NCBI GenBank assembly: GCA_958450325.1
Contig: OY288244.1
Location: 31,908,424 to 31,972,423 of the forward strand
Source: Agrostemma githago
Lineage: Eukaryota; Streptophyta; Magnoliopsida; Caryophyllales; Caryophyllaceae
Direction of reading: 5' to 3'
DNA: 64,000 bases
Shown here: positions 21,874-32,959 of the stretch, piece after piece
Layout of the letters: each line of letters opens with the position of its first letter
How positions within the stretch are numbered: the stretch's first letter is position 1
The notes under the pieces: model-generated
Told to the model about the DNA's origin: nothing
The model's database searches: none
Seen by the model: only the letters and a program-made list of their open reading frames with translations
Program-made: the position numbers and the translations under genes

Positions 21874-22375
21874 TCTACATTTTATTTATTTATTTATTGC
21901 TTGGTATTAGTTACGTTGTCACGTATTCCTTGCTATTAATATTTATTTTATCACATGTTTTGATGAACTTTATATGTTATCATGTTTTTTAATTGGAGTA
22001 TATATTATCTCTTATTATATTCTCGTAATTATGATTAGATTTTCATCAATCATGACTGGGAGGACTCCTAGTTACTCCCCACTGACGGTGGACTTTTATT
22101 TTTTTTCAGGTTGATGTGCTACTTGGTCATGAACGGGGTTGACTTGTGAGAGAATAAATAATGAATTATATATGTTTAATAATTGAACCTTGTAGTTTTA
22201 TTTTTATCGGGTTTCAATTCCGAGAGTAGTTGTATGCGTTAAGACATATTAATTATCTATGTTGGTAACACTCAGATTTAGTTAACCATGGTGTTTCCGC
22301 CACCATGTTGTATTATTAATATAAGACGCTATAATTATCTATCTTATTCCTTTTGTTTAAATCCGGGGAGTTACA
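20883..22375 (+). repeat. Tekay 3' LTR, second part
   Basis: From 21187 it is a near copy of 5010-6241, including the five CAGGTTATTGG boxes and a TA run. It ends GGGAGTTACA at 22375. The 300 bp before 21187 is LTR sequence lost from the 5' copy. It provides the empty site for the Tat insertion. Confidence 0.8.
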
Positions 22376-22435
22376 GTACTTTTATATCCATCTTTAAACT
22401 AATTGACTTATGATATTTGAAGGTCAATTTTGCAG

Positions 22436-22875
22436 GAATGTTCGACCTCCAATGACTAAAAGCCTTCTCGTTGCATTTTTCTTTCTCGGGTTAACGGAGT
22501 ATGTTAGTCTGTCCAATGTATCTGCTCTTCCAATGTCGAACCTTCTTTTATTCATTATATATTTGTGTGTTTTCGACTTATGTATATGTTGTTTACTTGA
22601 CTAGAATATTCGGAAATCAACTACTGTTCTTGTTTGATCTAAGCTATACAAATTCGACTTATGCGGTAGCTATTCAACCTTCCATACCTGTTTTCACTTT
22701 CCTCTTAGCTGCATTCATGGGGTCAGTCACTCAGTCCAATCAAATCTCACGTGTTTTTTGACCATATTAATCGTTATACTTATTTAAGTCCTTATGTCAA
22801 TCTTTTCAATTCAACACAAAAACAGTGAATCTATTAACAGTTACAGGACAAATGAATGTTGCCGTCAGATGAAAG
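22436..22875 (+). pseudogene. Relic of a WAT1-like (EamA-type) transporter gene, middle exons
   Basis: After a TTTTGCAG acceptor, an exon at 22436-22498 encodes RNVRPPMTKSLLVAFFFLGL. The intron at 22499-22604 has GTATGT and TAG ends. The next exon (22605-22721) encodes IFGNQLLFLFDLSYTNSTYA and IPVFTFLLAAFMG. Traces of a further exon (VNLL..TGQMNVAV) lie near 22826. The order and splice positions match my memory of plant WAT1-related membrane transporters. Start, end and most membrane helices are missing, and the last piece has no clean acceptor. The Tekay LTR ends 60 bp upstream, in what would be an intron, so the retrotransposon may have split the gene. Confidence 0.65.
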
Positions 22876-23854
22876 CCAATCTACTTAGGTATAATGTTTA
22901 TGAATCAAGTATAACCGTATTCTTCAGTTTTTTTTTGTCGTACATAGAACAAGATGAACTATAACTTCCTGGTTAGCTGGCCAGATTTGGTGACATACTT
23001 AATTTTTTTAGTCATTGTGTTTAGGTCTAGTAATTATCGATGAAATAGTAAGAATGAATAATAATGTTGCTAATGAGTTGAATATATAGCAATGTAGTTT
23101 ACAATATGGACTTTATTAGTTTGAATTGAATAATGGTTGTAATAATAATGATGGCTAGCTTGTAGAGTCATTAGTTGGTGTGGATGATGGAGTGAAAATA
23201 TATGGAAATGGTGAGTAATGTCAGAAGAGAAATCGAGAGGAACAAAAAGAGAAGAGAAGATCAGAGGGTAGGGTGGGGGCGGGGGTGGGGTACGGTGGGT
23301 GTGTGTATGTGAGTGTATGTGATAATCAACTAGTACCTTAATGATTCTTCTTTCTTACCATCTTTTAGAGGTGTAAGTGATTTCTGTTTGCAATGACACA
23401 TGTTTCATAGGGATGAATTCCCTATCATTACATGAAATGGACTTAATTTATACTCCTTTGAGTCTGAAATTGTGTGCTTTAAATTCTAAAAAGTCTACCA
23501 TATTATTCAAATGATAATTGCTTACGTTTTCTTGTTATCACTAAACTCTATATTAAGGTTGATAAAGTTTTGCGAAGTATTGAGGATGAAGCTGACTAGA
23601 TCTACAAAGATGGGTGTGGATTGCTCGTTGACGGTATATAACCACGAATATTAAGAATATTGTAGTATGCATGATGTCTAGGATGCTGATACGGTGTAAT
23701 TTCAATTTTATATTAATAAAAATATTGTATTTTCAATTTTGTAGCTATCTTTTAATCAATTATTTTACATGTATATATATTGTTGACAGGCGTTGATTAT
23801 CTTTTATATACTATTGTTGTGGATCTGAATATGCATTTTTTTTTAAAGAAAATT
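22876..23854. other. Non-coding DNA between the WAT1 relic and the CACTA end
   Basis: AT-rich, without a supportable gene. It contains a G-rich run at 23264-23300 that could form a quadruplex. It could be CACTA interior or old intron; no left CACTA terminus is visible. Confidence 0.4.
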
Positions 23855-24285
23855 AACACTTTTGGAATCGGTTGTGAATTAGGGCAGGTTCCAATGGTAT
23901 ACCCTTTGGAACTAGTTCTGAGTTATAGGAGGTTCCAATGAGACACCTTTGGAACCGGTTGTGAATTACAACAAGTTCCAATGGTATACTTATGTAACCG
24001 ATTGTGATTTACAATAGATTCCAATGGTACACCGTTGGAACCGGTAGTGAAATACAACAGGTTTCAATGGTATACCTATGGAACCGGTTGTGATTACAAG
24101 AGGTTCCAATGTTATACCCTTTGGAACTAGTTTCTCTAACAACCGGTTCCAAAGTTGAATTTTGGAACCTTCCTACAACCAGTTCCAAAGTTTCGGACCA
24201 AAGGAATCTGTGGCAGTAGAACCCATGAAAAAAGGTTCCAAAGGGTAGTTTATAACCGGTTCCAAAGTGTAGTTTTCTACTAGTG
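23855..24285 (+). mobile_element. Terminus of a CACTA (En/Spm) transposon with subterminal repeats
   Basis: The end reads TTTTCTACTAGTG, the complement of CACTAGTAGAAAA, a standard CACTA terminal repeat. Inside it are about ten GGAACCGG/CCGGTTCC-type motifs, direct on the left and inverted near the end: the subterminal transposase-binding pattern of this superfamily. The other end was not found, so this is a fragment or its left part has diverged. It interrupts the LTR fragment that continues at 24286. Confidence 0.75.
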
Positions 24286-24983
24286 AATGAGTAAGAGGGA
24301 GAAGAGAAGAAGAGATGTTATGTCGAATGAATGAGGTGAGGAGGGGTATTTATAGTTGCTCGTGTAGTTCAAATCGCCCTGTGAGACGCTTGAGTCCAGG
24401 CGCACCAGAACTCAGGCGCCTCGGTCTGTGCGCACGAGAATCAGGACGCTCGGGGTGAGGCGCCTAGAATTTTGAAGATACGATTTTGATACTTTTCAAA
24501 ACCGATAGTGTGCGAATCATTTGATAACTTGAAGGTTAAGTTTCCCCATGACCTAGCGCGCCGTTGCGCCGAGTGGGCTTCGGGTGCGCATCCCGAGGTT
24601 CGCTTGGTGCGACGTGGTGACTCGGGTTCTAATTTGTGTATTTCGGGACCGATTCGGAGACCCGGTGTCGAAATTGACTCTAATTAGTGTCGACTCAACC
24701 GTAATGACACGACTAAGGCTGCCTTGATGTTAATTTATTTTTTCTGAATAATTATTTAATTTGTTCTATTGAAACTATCGAAATCATCGCAATCTCGCGT
24801 CGCGCTGCAGTCCGATCGTCATTGGGTGTTTGTTGGGCACTCCCGCAGCCACCAGGTCCAAATCTGGGTGTCTACAACTCCACTTCGATTTAAATTTAAA
24901 TTCGAAATTAATCTCGTCACGAGAAAATCCGCCTACCAAAATCCCCGCCTGGCCGCGCCGGGCGTGGACGTTGTCATGTACAC
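24286..24983 (-). repeat. Second LTR fragment related to the Tat/Ogre-like element
   Basis: The minus-strand LTR start TGTAGACACCC is at 24876. A minus-strand TATA (CTATAAATACCC) lies near 24335-24346. Cut by the CACTA end at 24285. The 107 bp at 24877-24983 match 12485-12592 in inverted sense (TGT..ACATGACA...ATCGAAGT.GAG). Confidence 0.5.
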
Positions 24984-27700
24984 ACTAATACTTCCATTCC
25001 GTTGGATTCAAATGGTTATTGTGGCATTAATTAATGTAACTATCTGCAGTGGTCATCATTTTGCAAGATAAGACAATAGAAAATGAAACTTAAGTGCATC
25101 AACTTCAACAGAACAATGATCAAGGAATAGAATAAAGATGAGTCTACATACCTGGACTGGTTATTTGATATGCAATAATCTATTTATAGTTCGTTAAAGG
25201 CTTGTTTTGCTTTTAATAGTGATTTGGAGATTTCCGTGAATTTGAAAAACGAGGTTATTTCACGACGGATTTATTTTACTTTTCCATGTACAAGTTTTAA
25301 TCCCGTGCAAATTGCGCGGTTGTTCATTCAAAGATGATATAAATTCTTATGTGAGATGATTATTGTGAAATCTTCTCAGGTGAGATTTTTTTAAAAAAAT
25401 AATTGTGCTACTCTTCAAAGTAAAAATTGTCTATACGTATTATTATTATTTTTATCAAGAATATCGAGGGAAATGTGAAATGATTTTTTTTCCTTTGAAT
25501 TTAAAATTCATTTTAATACTCTTATATCTTATAACATCACTCATATAGAAAAATAGTAATCGATTAATAGTTTATATTTCAAATAATTTATAAAGTTAGT
25601 CCAACAATAGTTTTCCCAACTATTATTTTGGTGGCTATCTATCTTCTTAGAGATTTGGCTCCTCAAATTAGATTAACTGAAACCCGTGAATTTCATGGGT
25701 ATGTTCTAATATGTGGTTATAATGTAGAAATTATGACAAAATATATAATTTGAATCATATAAATGCATTTACAATTCATAGCATAATTTTAATGTAATTA
25801 AATAAGCTCCTCGACATAAACTCCTTGTATTCCTCCGCACATTTCCGCTCACATTCAAAAAATAGAGAAAATTCAATCAGCTACCATTGCTAACGAATTA
25901 AATTAGTCAAATTCACCAAATTAAGGAGGGGGTGGAAGATTAAGCGGTAGAGTGATTACTAATTGAGGCCGAGGTTAAGGTGATTTCCCATGCTTTTATA
26001 AATATTAGTGAAATAGTGAAAACAATATTTATAACTAAAATATCACACAACAATTTAATAAACCTTTGAATCACAATTTCTAATTGAATATTAAATCAAT
26101 TCAATATTTTAGGGTGCCTCGAAGAATAACTGCACAAAGATTCATCAAACAAAAGTAAACATATAAATTAGTTAGAAAAATATAATATCATTTATTTCTA
26201 CCATTTATCCATATAATCATAATCATATACAGTAATATTTATCAATTATACCAAAATCAGTTAGAAAAAATTAGGGTTAAAAAAATCTGAGTTTTAGACA
26301 AAGGGACCTACGGTGGCAGGAGAGGGACGATGGTCGGGGGCGTAGGGACGACAATCCTGCGAACAAAAGAAAAATCAATATCAGATCAATGCTTAATAAA
26401 TCAATAATCGACATTACTTCGAGAACCCAACATAATCAATCAAAAATCAATATGCAGTGACATCATCATCATCTAAAACAAAGAAGAAAGAGAGAGCGCA
26501 TAATAAGGAGGCAATCGTAAACTCAATAAGGGGAAATTAATTTTTTTTATTAATTGGAAGGATTTGTAAAATTGGCAGAAGATAAATATGTCTCTCTTTA
26601 AAAAAGTGATTAATTCTTGTAAATTGAAATGATTTTTTTTTGTGTGTGTTTATAAGTCAATTAGTTTCTAACTGCTTGACGGTTTCTTAAAAAAAACTGC
26701 TCATGAGTTTTAAACTGCTGGATGGTTTCTTTAAAAAAAAATGCTCATCAGTTATAATTTAGGGTAACATCTTGCTAAATACTCAACACGTACTACTTGC
26801 CACATCAGCGACAAATCAGCGCCACGTGAGACGATGACGTGGGTGAATGTGGTGCGAGTATTTTCTTCAGCTTTAATATATAAAAAGATTGTTGATTACT
26901 CCGTAATGGAGGAATTTCGTTACCAAACCCTAAACCGTACCCTAGGTAATTGGGAACTCCATCCCACATAAATTGACGAATTTGATTGCTTCATCGGGAA
27001 AAGTCAAAGACTAGCTAGGGCGACCAAACAAGTTATTCGTAAACCAACCTGGAAATTAACGACTATGCCTGCCTACACCTTTCAGGGGCTTCTAACCAAT
27101 GGAAAAATCATGTCAAATAATTCGACACCGTACCTCAAAATTAAGAGAGGATGAGGCGAGGACAGAGTTAGATTTCATCAAAGATTGTCAGGCCGGCCGC
27201 AAAGGAGAATTGAACAGATTAAAACTAGTGTCATTAAGCGCATTGAATTAATATTAAGCAACCAGTTTATGGGAGCGACATTGAGTTGTCGCTTCTAATA
27301 GGAGTAGATGAGATAGACCGATAGGAATTAGTTTAATCCTTTTAGTTTCAAAATTTGGCATTATTGTATATTTTTATAATAGTATTGCCTTTTTCATGTT
27401 AATGGAAATTAAAGCTCACATTTCATTTTAATAGTTTAAGAAAAAAGTAGTTACACAATTCGGACGATGGCACAAGAAACACATATAACTAGATCCACGC
27501 ACCAACTTTAATTCCTGTAACATTGTTATTAAAGACCACAATACTAAAATTGACTAAATAATAGTCATGCATCATACAAACTGATCACGTACCATTATGT
27601 ATGTGTGTTATATTGTTACAGTGGAGTAATATAATTATTCCCCACTTTATCCTTGAATAAATTCAAGTTGGTTGGGGATATGATCATACATATGATGTGA
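24984..27700. other. AT-rich intergenic DNA
   Basis: No gene seen. It contains a Helitron-like 3' end at 25683-25709 and a short imperfect duplication at 26660-26755 (ACTGCT(T/G)GA(C/T)GGTTTCTT(T)AAAA). The first 200 bp left of 27701 should hold the nsLTP 3' UTR. Confidence 0.5.
25683..25709 (+). mobile_element. Helitron-like 3' terminus
   Basis: Hairpin CCCGTGAATTTCATGGG followed by TATGTT and CTAA before T, the expected hairpin-CTRR-T arrangement. The 5' end was not found. Confidence 0.45.
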
Positions 27701-27994
27701 TTAAGCGCACGAAATAGTGACTCCACAAATGGAAGCTACACGCTTAGCGTTAGGAGAGTCTACGTATTGCTTAAAAGCAGGGACATTCTTGTACGCACAC
27801 AAGCATGATTTTTGAGCCGCCAATTGGGTGCAACACTCTTGTGTTGGTCGTTGCTCTGACGACCTTATTGCCAGTGAACATGGCTCTAACAAAGTCGGTA
27901 TGCATGACTCCGCCTCGGCTGCCACTCCTAGGCTCCCCACAGTTGCCACAATAACCACCGCCATCAGAGCAAAGGCAACCAACTTGTTGGCCAT
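27701..27994 (-). CDS. Type-2 non-specific lipid-transfer protein precursor, 97 aa
   Basis: Starts at ATG 27994 (MANKLVAFALM), preferred over an upstream in-frame ATG at 28114 because a typical hydrophobic signal peptide follows immediately and the upstream codons would lie in the leader. Signal peptide about residues 1-27, ending VAAEA. The mature domain has the eight-cysteine motif at C31, C39, C54-C55, C64-L-C66, C90 and C96, with spacings 7, 14, 8, 1, 23 and 5, close to the nsLTP2 pattern. Four disulfides would enclose a lipid cavity; such proteins are secreted and bind fatty acids and related lipids in cuticle, suberin or defence contexts. No intron, usual for the class. Intact and the best candidate for a working host gene here. 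Which nsLTP2 paralogue it is cannot be told. Confidence 0.93.
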   Translation of the reverse strand: MANKLVAFALMAVVIVATVGSLGVAAEAESCIPTLLEPCSLAIRSSEQRPTQECCTQLAAQKSCLCAYKNVPAFKQYVDSPNAKRVASICGVTISCA

Positions 27995-28094
27995 CACTAT
28001 CAACGTCGTTGAAATAATAACAATAATACAATGGTAAATAATATACAAGAAATAATTATTAGATTGGCGGGGAAAATGGGGAGTCTGAAGTGCG

Positions 28095-28102
28095 AATTTA
28101 TA
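28095..28102 (-). promoter_or_regulatory. TATA box of the nsLTP2 gene
   Basis: TATAAATT on the minus strand, about 100 bp before the ATG, which allows a 5' leader of about 70 bases. Confidence 0.55.
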
Positions 28103-29378
28103 ATGAAACAACAAATGTTATAAAATTGTTATTGAAGGAAATCACATAATCATATTCTAATTAAAGATATATACATCTATTTTAATTTATTGTAATCTTT
28201 AAAATTGATCCTAAGAACTTGGATGAGACACTATATTTTAATCCCCATTATATCATTATACACTCTATATTAGTTTTTATTGTAATAATATAATTATATC
28301 CTACCTAAAATATAGGATCTAACTTATTTTTACAAAAAGAAATGACCACGTCATAAACGATTTAACATGTGTCTTGGTATGATATGTGTTAATATGTTAA
28401 TTAAAAAAACTATCACAACGTAATACTCGGATGAATTAATATTTCATTTTCTCGTGATAATATTATTATGATTCTTAGTTTAATTAAAATACTAGTGCAT
28501 AACCCGTGCCTACGCACGATTTTAATTAATTTTTGCTTATACAAATAGTTTAGTGACTTAAAAAATTATATTTCCTTTGCCTAGGTGATCAATAGCTTAC
28601 ACTTTTGTAGTTTTAGTGTTTCAGTCAACCGTTCACGCTTCGGTTTTGAGTAAAATTTGCACTTTATCTTTTGTTTTTAAGCATAATAAAAATAATTATT
28701 TTCCATTAGAATAGAATGAGTACAAAATTAGTAACATGATCACTCATCTAATAAATATGATATACTCGTATCATTTACGCTTTTATCTTCTTTTATATGT
28801 CATTAATTAAAAAATGATCTTTTATAAGAAATATACATGACAAATGAATGTGAGCACATTTTGTTCATATGACATAATAAGCTCAACATATAAGTAAGAA
28901 ATAATATTGGATGTCTTATTTTTTTCTTAGCTATTTTGGGCTTGGGAAAAAAAAATTAGATCACATTCAACATTACTATTCCTAGGAAAAACTACACAAA
29001 AGCTTTGTAGATTTAACCTTTAGTAGAATATTTATTTTTAGAAAAATAATTTGTTTCTAAATTTAAGGATTATGATTTGAAATGAATGTCTAAATTTGGA
29101 TGTAGATCTATCGAATTTCTAATGGCCTGGACTCGTAAACCCAATTGATTTTAGGTTCGAGAGTAAGACCCGAAAATTTTGATCCACGATCCGTTTTGCT
29201 TGAACATGATATGATTCGTCAAAATATGACCTGTTGGATACTTGGATCGGTGACGTGTCATTAAAATTATAATTGTGTGGTGAAAGAAAGAGAGACAATA
29301 AATATAAAGAAGGGAGGAAAATGAGAAATGATCTGGTATAGTACTTTAAGGGTATGAGACATTTTAATCCCTATTTTA
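28103..29378. other. Upstream intergenic region of the nsLTP2 gene
   Basis: AT-rich, with no gene. It holds the 5' flank of the nsLTP2 gene and, from 28492, a Helitron-like end on the minus strand. Confidence 0.5.
28492..28518 (-). mobile_element. Helitron-like 3' terminus (minus strand)
   Basis: On the minus strand: hairpin CGTGCGTAGGCACG, GGTTATGCA spacer, then CTAG before T. This is the common plant Helitron ending. The body would extend to the right; its 5' TC end was not found. Confidence 0.55.
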
Positions 29379-29380
29379 TA

Positions 29381-29577
29381 CTCCCTCTGTCCCAATGAAT
29401 TGTTTGCCTATTCCATATTAGAGCGTCTCAATGAATTGTTTGCCTTTCTATTTTAGAAATATTTTTATTTGCAATTTGATCATTCTCATGAGTTTTGCTC
29501 TGCATGTCACTCTCTCATTGGTTCCCTTAACCTTGGTGCCAAAAGGAAAGGTAAACAATTCATTGGAACGGAGGGAG
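29381..29577. mobile_element. Stowaway-like MITE, 197 bp
   Basis: Terminal inverted repeat CTCCCTCTGTCCCAATGAAT against CTCCCTCCGTTCCAATGAAT, about 28 bp, flanked by TA on both sides. The left arm carries an extra partial copy (CAATGAATTGTTTGCCT at 29430). Typical of Tc1/mariner-driven Stowaway elements in plants. Confidence 0.85.
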
Positions 29578-29987
29578 TAATAACAAGGTTTTTTAGTCCC
29601 TCCACGTTCATTCTCACAAAAAAAATGCTTACGTGTCAATCGTACAATTATTTGGAGATTTATTTACTAACCCAATAACTACCCAAGTAAACTCATTTTT
29701 AATCTTAGTTAAATTTAAACTTCAATTTTATCATCGCTAAAAAAAACTTCAATTTTATCAATTTTCAAGCTTTTAAATTACATTTACTTTCCTTATTATT
29801 TTTGTGGTGACTACTCTTTATGCTATACATACTGAGTACTAAATATTCGTAATTAAATTAGTTAAAAATGTATTTTTTTTATTTAATTGAGATAATATTT
29901 CGTTAAACAATTCAGTGAATTAGGTTTAATGTAAGAAAATCGTATTATTCGAAGCCTTTTGACAATTTGTTAAAATTTTATCTTTTA

Positions 29988-31048
29988 TGTAACACCCCTG
30001 ATTTTATAAATTAAATTATATTAAAGTTATGTTCGTATTTTTATTTTATTCACGATTTAACTAGTAATTCTTAAAATTATTATAAAGCGAATTTATCATT
30101 TAATCGTTTCAAACTCCTAAAATTCTATTTGTCTCAGAAACTCTTCGTATATTTCAAACATATTTTTATTTCTGTTTCGATTTATTTTAAACATTTAATC
30201 TAATTCTTATCGAAAGTCTATTTCAGCGATTTAAATTCGAAATTCTTTTTATTTATTTATATTTAAGCTCGAATTTATATTTTCGACTCGAAACTCATTT
30301 ATTTTAAGTTTCGTCAAAACATCTATTACTTTTCCTCGAGAAATCGTTTTAATTCACTTTATCGAAGATTTATTATTCATCTGGAAATACTATTTCATCG
30401 TCTAATTATTTATTTCTATAAACTTCGTTTTCGTCTCGAATAATTTATTTACTCATTTTAATTGACGGCCCGATTATTTATTAATTTTGTTGACTCGATT
30501 TTAATTCCATTTCGTGGGCCAGTCAACTTATCGTTACGAAATTCGTCTCCTACCCGATTTTTAATCCGTATAGTTCTTTTAACCCACCTTGATCCTTGAT
30601 CATTTTTCCTCTCACTCCTCCATTGCCTCACTACTTTCCTCTCATTCAAAGTATCTTACTATTAATGTATACATTCCCCTACCCCTTTTTATTTTCTCGG
30701 CTTCATCATTGATCCCCTTTAAGTCCAACTCTTCGTTCCTCCTCTCATCTACATTTTGTTTTACCTGTCATCGATCATTTTCCTCCGTGTAACTGAAGCT
30801 GCAACCACCACCAACGTCTTTATCATCCATCACCATCGATCGTCATCACCCCTGCTTTTCATCGACGTATGTCCCTGTGATGGTAAGTTTCTTTCTTCTT
30901 CTTCTTCTTCTTCTTCTTCTTCTTCTTCTTCTTCTACGTTTGTGCGTCGTTGTTGTTGTTGTTCGTTGTTTCTTCTCGTCTGTCCTCTTCTCCATTGTCT
31001 TCTTCCTCTTCGTTCTGTACGTTGCTGTTGTTGTTGTTTATTTCTACT
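29988..31048 (+). repeat. LTR-like sequence, left part (host of the Athila-type insertion)
   Basis: Begins TGTAACACCCCTG, the usual start of chromovirus LTRs. Contains a U5-like CT-rich leader and a (TTC)n run at about 30890-30935. Continues after the insertion at 37143. No internal region or second LTR is visible, so it may be a solo LTR or a fragment. Confidence 0.5.
30888..30936. repeat. (TTC)n microsatellite
   Basis: About 15 TTC/CTT repeats. The poly-Ser and poly-Leu ORFs over it are artefacts. Confidence 0.9.
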
Positions 31049-32233
31049 TGATAGATCGTATTTAGTACGGGTCGGAAGCGTCGATTTATGAGTATATTTG
31101 GTGAAGTGATAATGGTTCTGGGCTTAATTGTGTAGAATTCTCATTTTACAATATTAATTGTAATTAAGAATAACTATGTGATTTAATTGGAGCATGGAAG
31201 GGAAAAGCTCAACCGAAGCTGGAGAACCGAAAGTCTTACGCAGCTCAGGAATTGAAAACGGAACTTAAGTTTCTTTAGGTTCCGTGACAACTTAGTATTT
31301 ATTAGGATTATTATATTTTATTATTTTATTTTGTTATTAGCTTTTGGTAATTATTAGACTTTCCTATTATTATTATTAGACTACTATTATTACTTGTTTA
31401 TATAGTCATTACAAGAATTAGTTTAGAGGGGAGCGATTATGAACCCTAGTTTTCTCAAGATTATGTGTAACTAATCTTTCCTTCTCGGTAAGACATTGAA
31501 GCGCTTAATTATCGATTGTGAGTTTGAAAGTTTTTATTTTTACTCTTGATTATTGATCAATTGCTCAGTTTAATTATATGAATTTTGTTATTGATTTCTG
31601 GATTGATCAACTAGTTATCTTTTGCATCGTTCTATTGTTAATTTTGTTAATTGAACAGGATTTGTTGATGAACTTGACCTGAGATTCGTTGATATTATGA
31701 CTTAGAAGCAATTATCAAAGATTTATAGCACAACTGGATTGTATGTGTTTATTTATCTCTTTATCGAATTCTCTATATATTAATGCTGCTATTAAATTAA
31801 ATCCAGAACTGGATTGTTTAGGTTGTTTAACAGTTAGATCTAATTAAGAACGGGATACATTTTAGTTAGTTATTCATAAGGAGGATTAGAATCTACGATT
31901 CTCGATAAAGTAGTCAAGAATAATAATTTGAACCGGATTTCGATGATCAATTGTGATTAGGTTGTGGGTTTCCACTTGACCCGAGACCTTTTAATCATTT
32001 GATTTATTAGTTAAAGTTTTCATGTTTATCGTTTTAGTTATTAGACAATCATTCAAAACTCCCAAATTTATTTTATACTTAATTAGTTTATTATTGTTCT
32101 ACGTTAGTACACAGTTATAGTTAAACCAATTCCTTGTGGGTTCGACCCTTATTTCCATTATACTATTGTTTTAGTTGGTTGGTTATAAGTGATTATAAAT
32201 TGTAAATTGAGGCATATGACTTTATTTATGTCA
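31049..32233 (+). repeat. 5' LTR of the Athila-type element
   Basis: 1185 bp, from TGATAGATCG to TTATGTCA. Paired with 35927-37142, which has a short extra segment near 36550-36600. Confidence 0.85.
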
Positions 32234-32238
32234 AATTT

Positions 32239-32256
32239 TGGCGCCGTTGCCGGGGA
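32239..32256 (+). other. Primer-binding site of the Athila-type element
   Basis: TGGCGCCGTTGCCGGGGA, five bases after the LTR end; the standard Athila primer site, usually attributed to tRNA-Asp. Confidence 0.8.
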
Positions 32257-32390
32257 ATTGGCGTTAATTGTTTTTGTGTGTTAGTGTAGAGATTTTTAGT
32301 TAGTTTTTTTAGTCATCATTTATTTTAGAGAGACTAGTTTAGTTTTAATTTTTGTTGAGTGTTTTTAGTGAGTCTTAATTTACCCGATAG

Positions 32391-32959
32391 ATGGCGACTA
32401 AATATTTTCCTCAATATGAGCATGAACTATTTTACAAATATTTTGATAGATTGAGTATGTCTCTAGATGTCGTCACTGATATCAAATTTGGTAACTCTGT
32501 CATGTGGTATACAATGGGTTAAATGATGAAACATTGATGCATGTTGATCCTTTATGTAAGGGGAGATTCGTTGATGGACTTAGTTATGAAGAGAAGTGAG
32601 AACTTTTCACGTACTTGGCTCGTTACATTGAAGAATGGGAGTTGGAAAACTCACGCTCTAGGACGCCTTCAATGAGTCTCAATAAAAATTTGAACACCCA
32701 ACATGATTCTCGTATATCCACTGAAGACATGATTAGAGACTTGATTGCTTCTCAGATGACCCTTCAAGCTAGTATAGATCAATACGAGCAAGTGAACAAT
32801 GTTAGTATCGAGAACCTTGAGAGTCATGTAGTGCAAATAACGGATTCTAATGATAGACATGAGGCACCTGATGAGTCCTCTCTTAATGTTAAGGAGTTTG
32901 GAGTTAGTAAGAACATAGAGTTTGATGACACTCTCCCCCTTCAACCCGATTTATATTAG
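32391..32959 (+). pseudogene. Athila-type gag remnant
   Basis: ATG 32391 opens a short frame (MATKYFPQYEHELFYKYFDR) that ends at 32521. Homology-like text continues in other frames: YNGLNDETLMHV, then a stop in SYEEK*ELF, then the open stretch LARYIEEWELENSRSRTP to 32959. The NGL(N/D)-type motif is what I expect in the Athila gag core. It has at least one frame shift and one stop, so no full gag is made. Confidence 0.55.

Larger units (their letters stand above)
5010..22375 (+). mobile_element. Degenerate Tekay/Del-type chromovirus with nested insertions
   Basis: Order: 5' LTR remnant, tRNA-iMet primer site, gag with two zinc knuckles, protease, RT, RNase H, integrase, chromodomain, polypurine tract and 3' LTR beginning TGTAACACCCC. 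The 3' LTR is split. Its second half (20883-22375) matches the 5' LTR remnant (5010-6241) almost base for base and ends GGGAGTTACA. Inserted inside are a MITE at 12199-12384 and a large Tat/Ogre-like fragment at 12485 to about 20882. The chromodomain after the integrase GPY/F region places it among chromoviruses; its C-terminal pattern (NKVVPLVKVLW) is of the Tekay type. At least three in-frame stops and three frame shifts make it inactive. Confidence 0.85.

Noticed and set aside
30756..31091. Poly-Ser and poly-Leu/Val ORFs
   Set aside because: Translations of the (TTC)n microsatellite in different frames.
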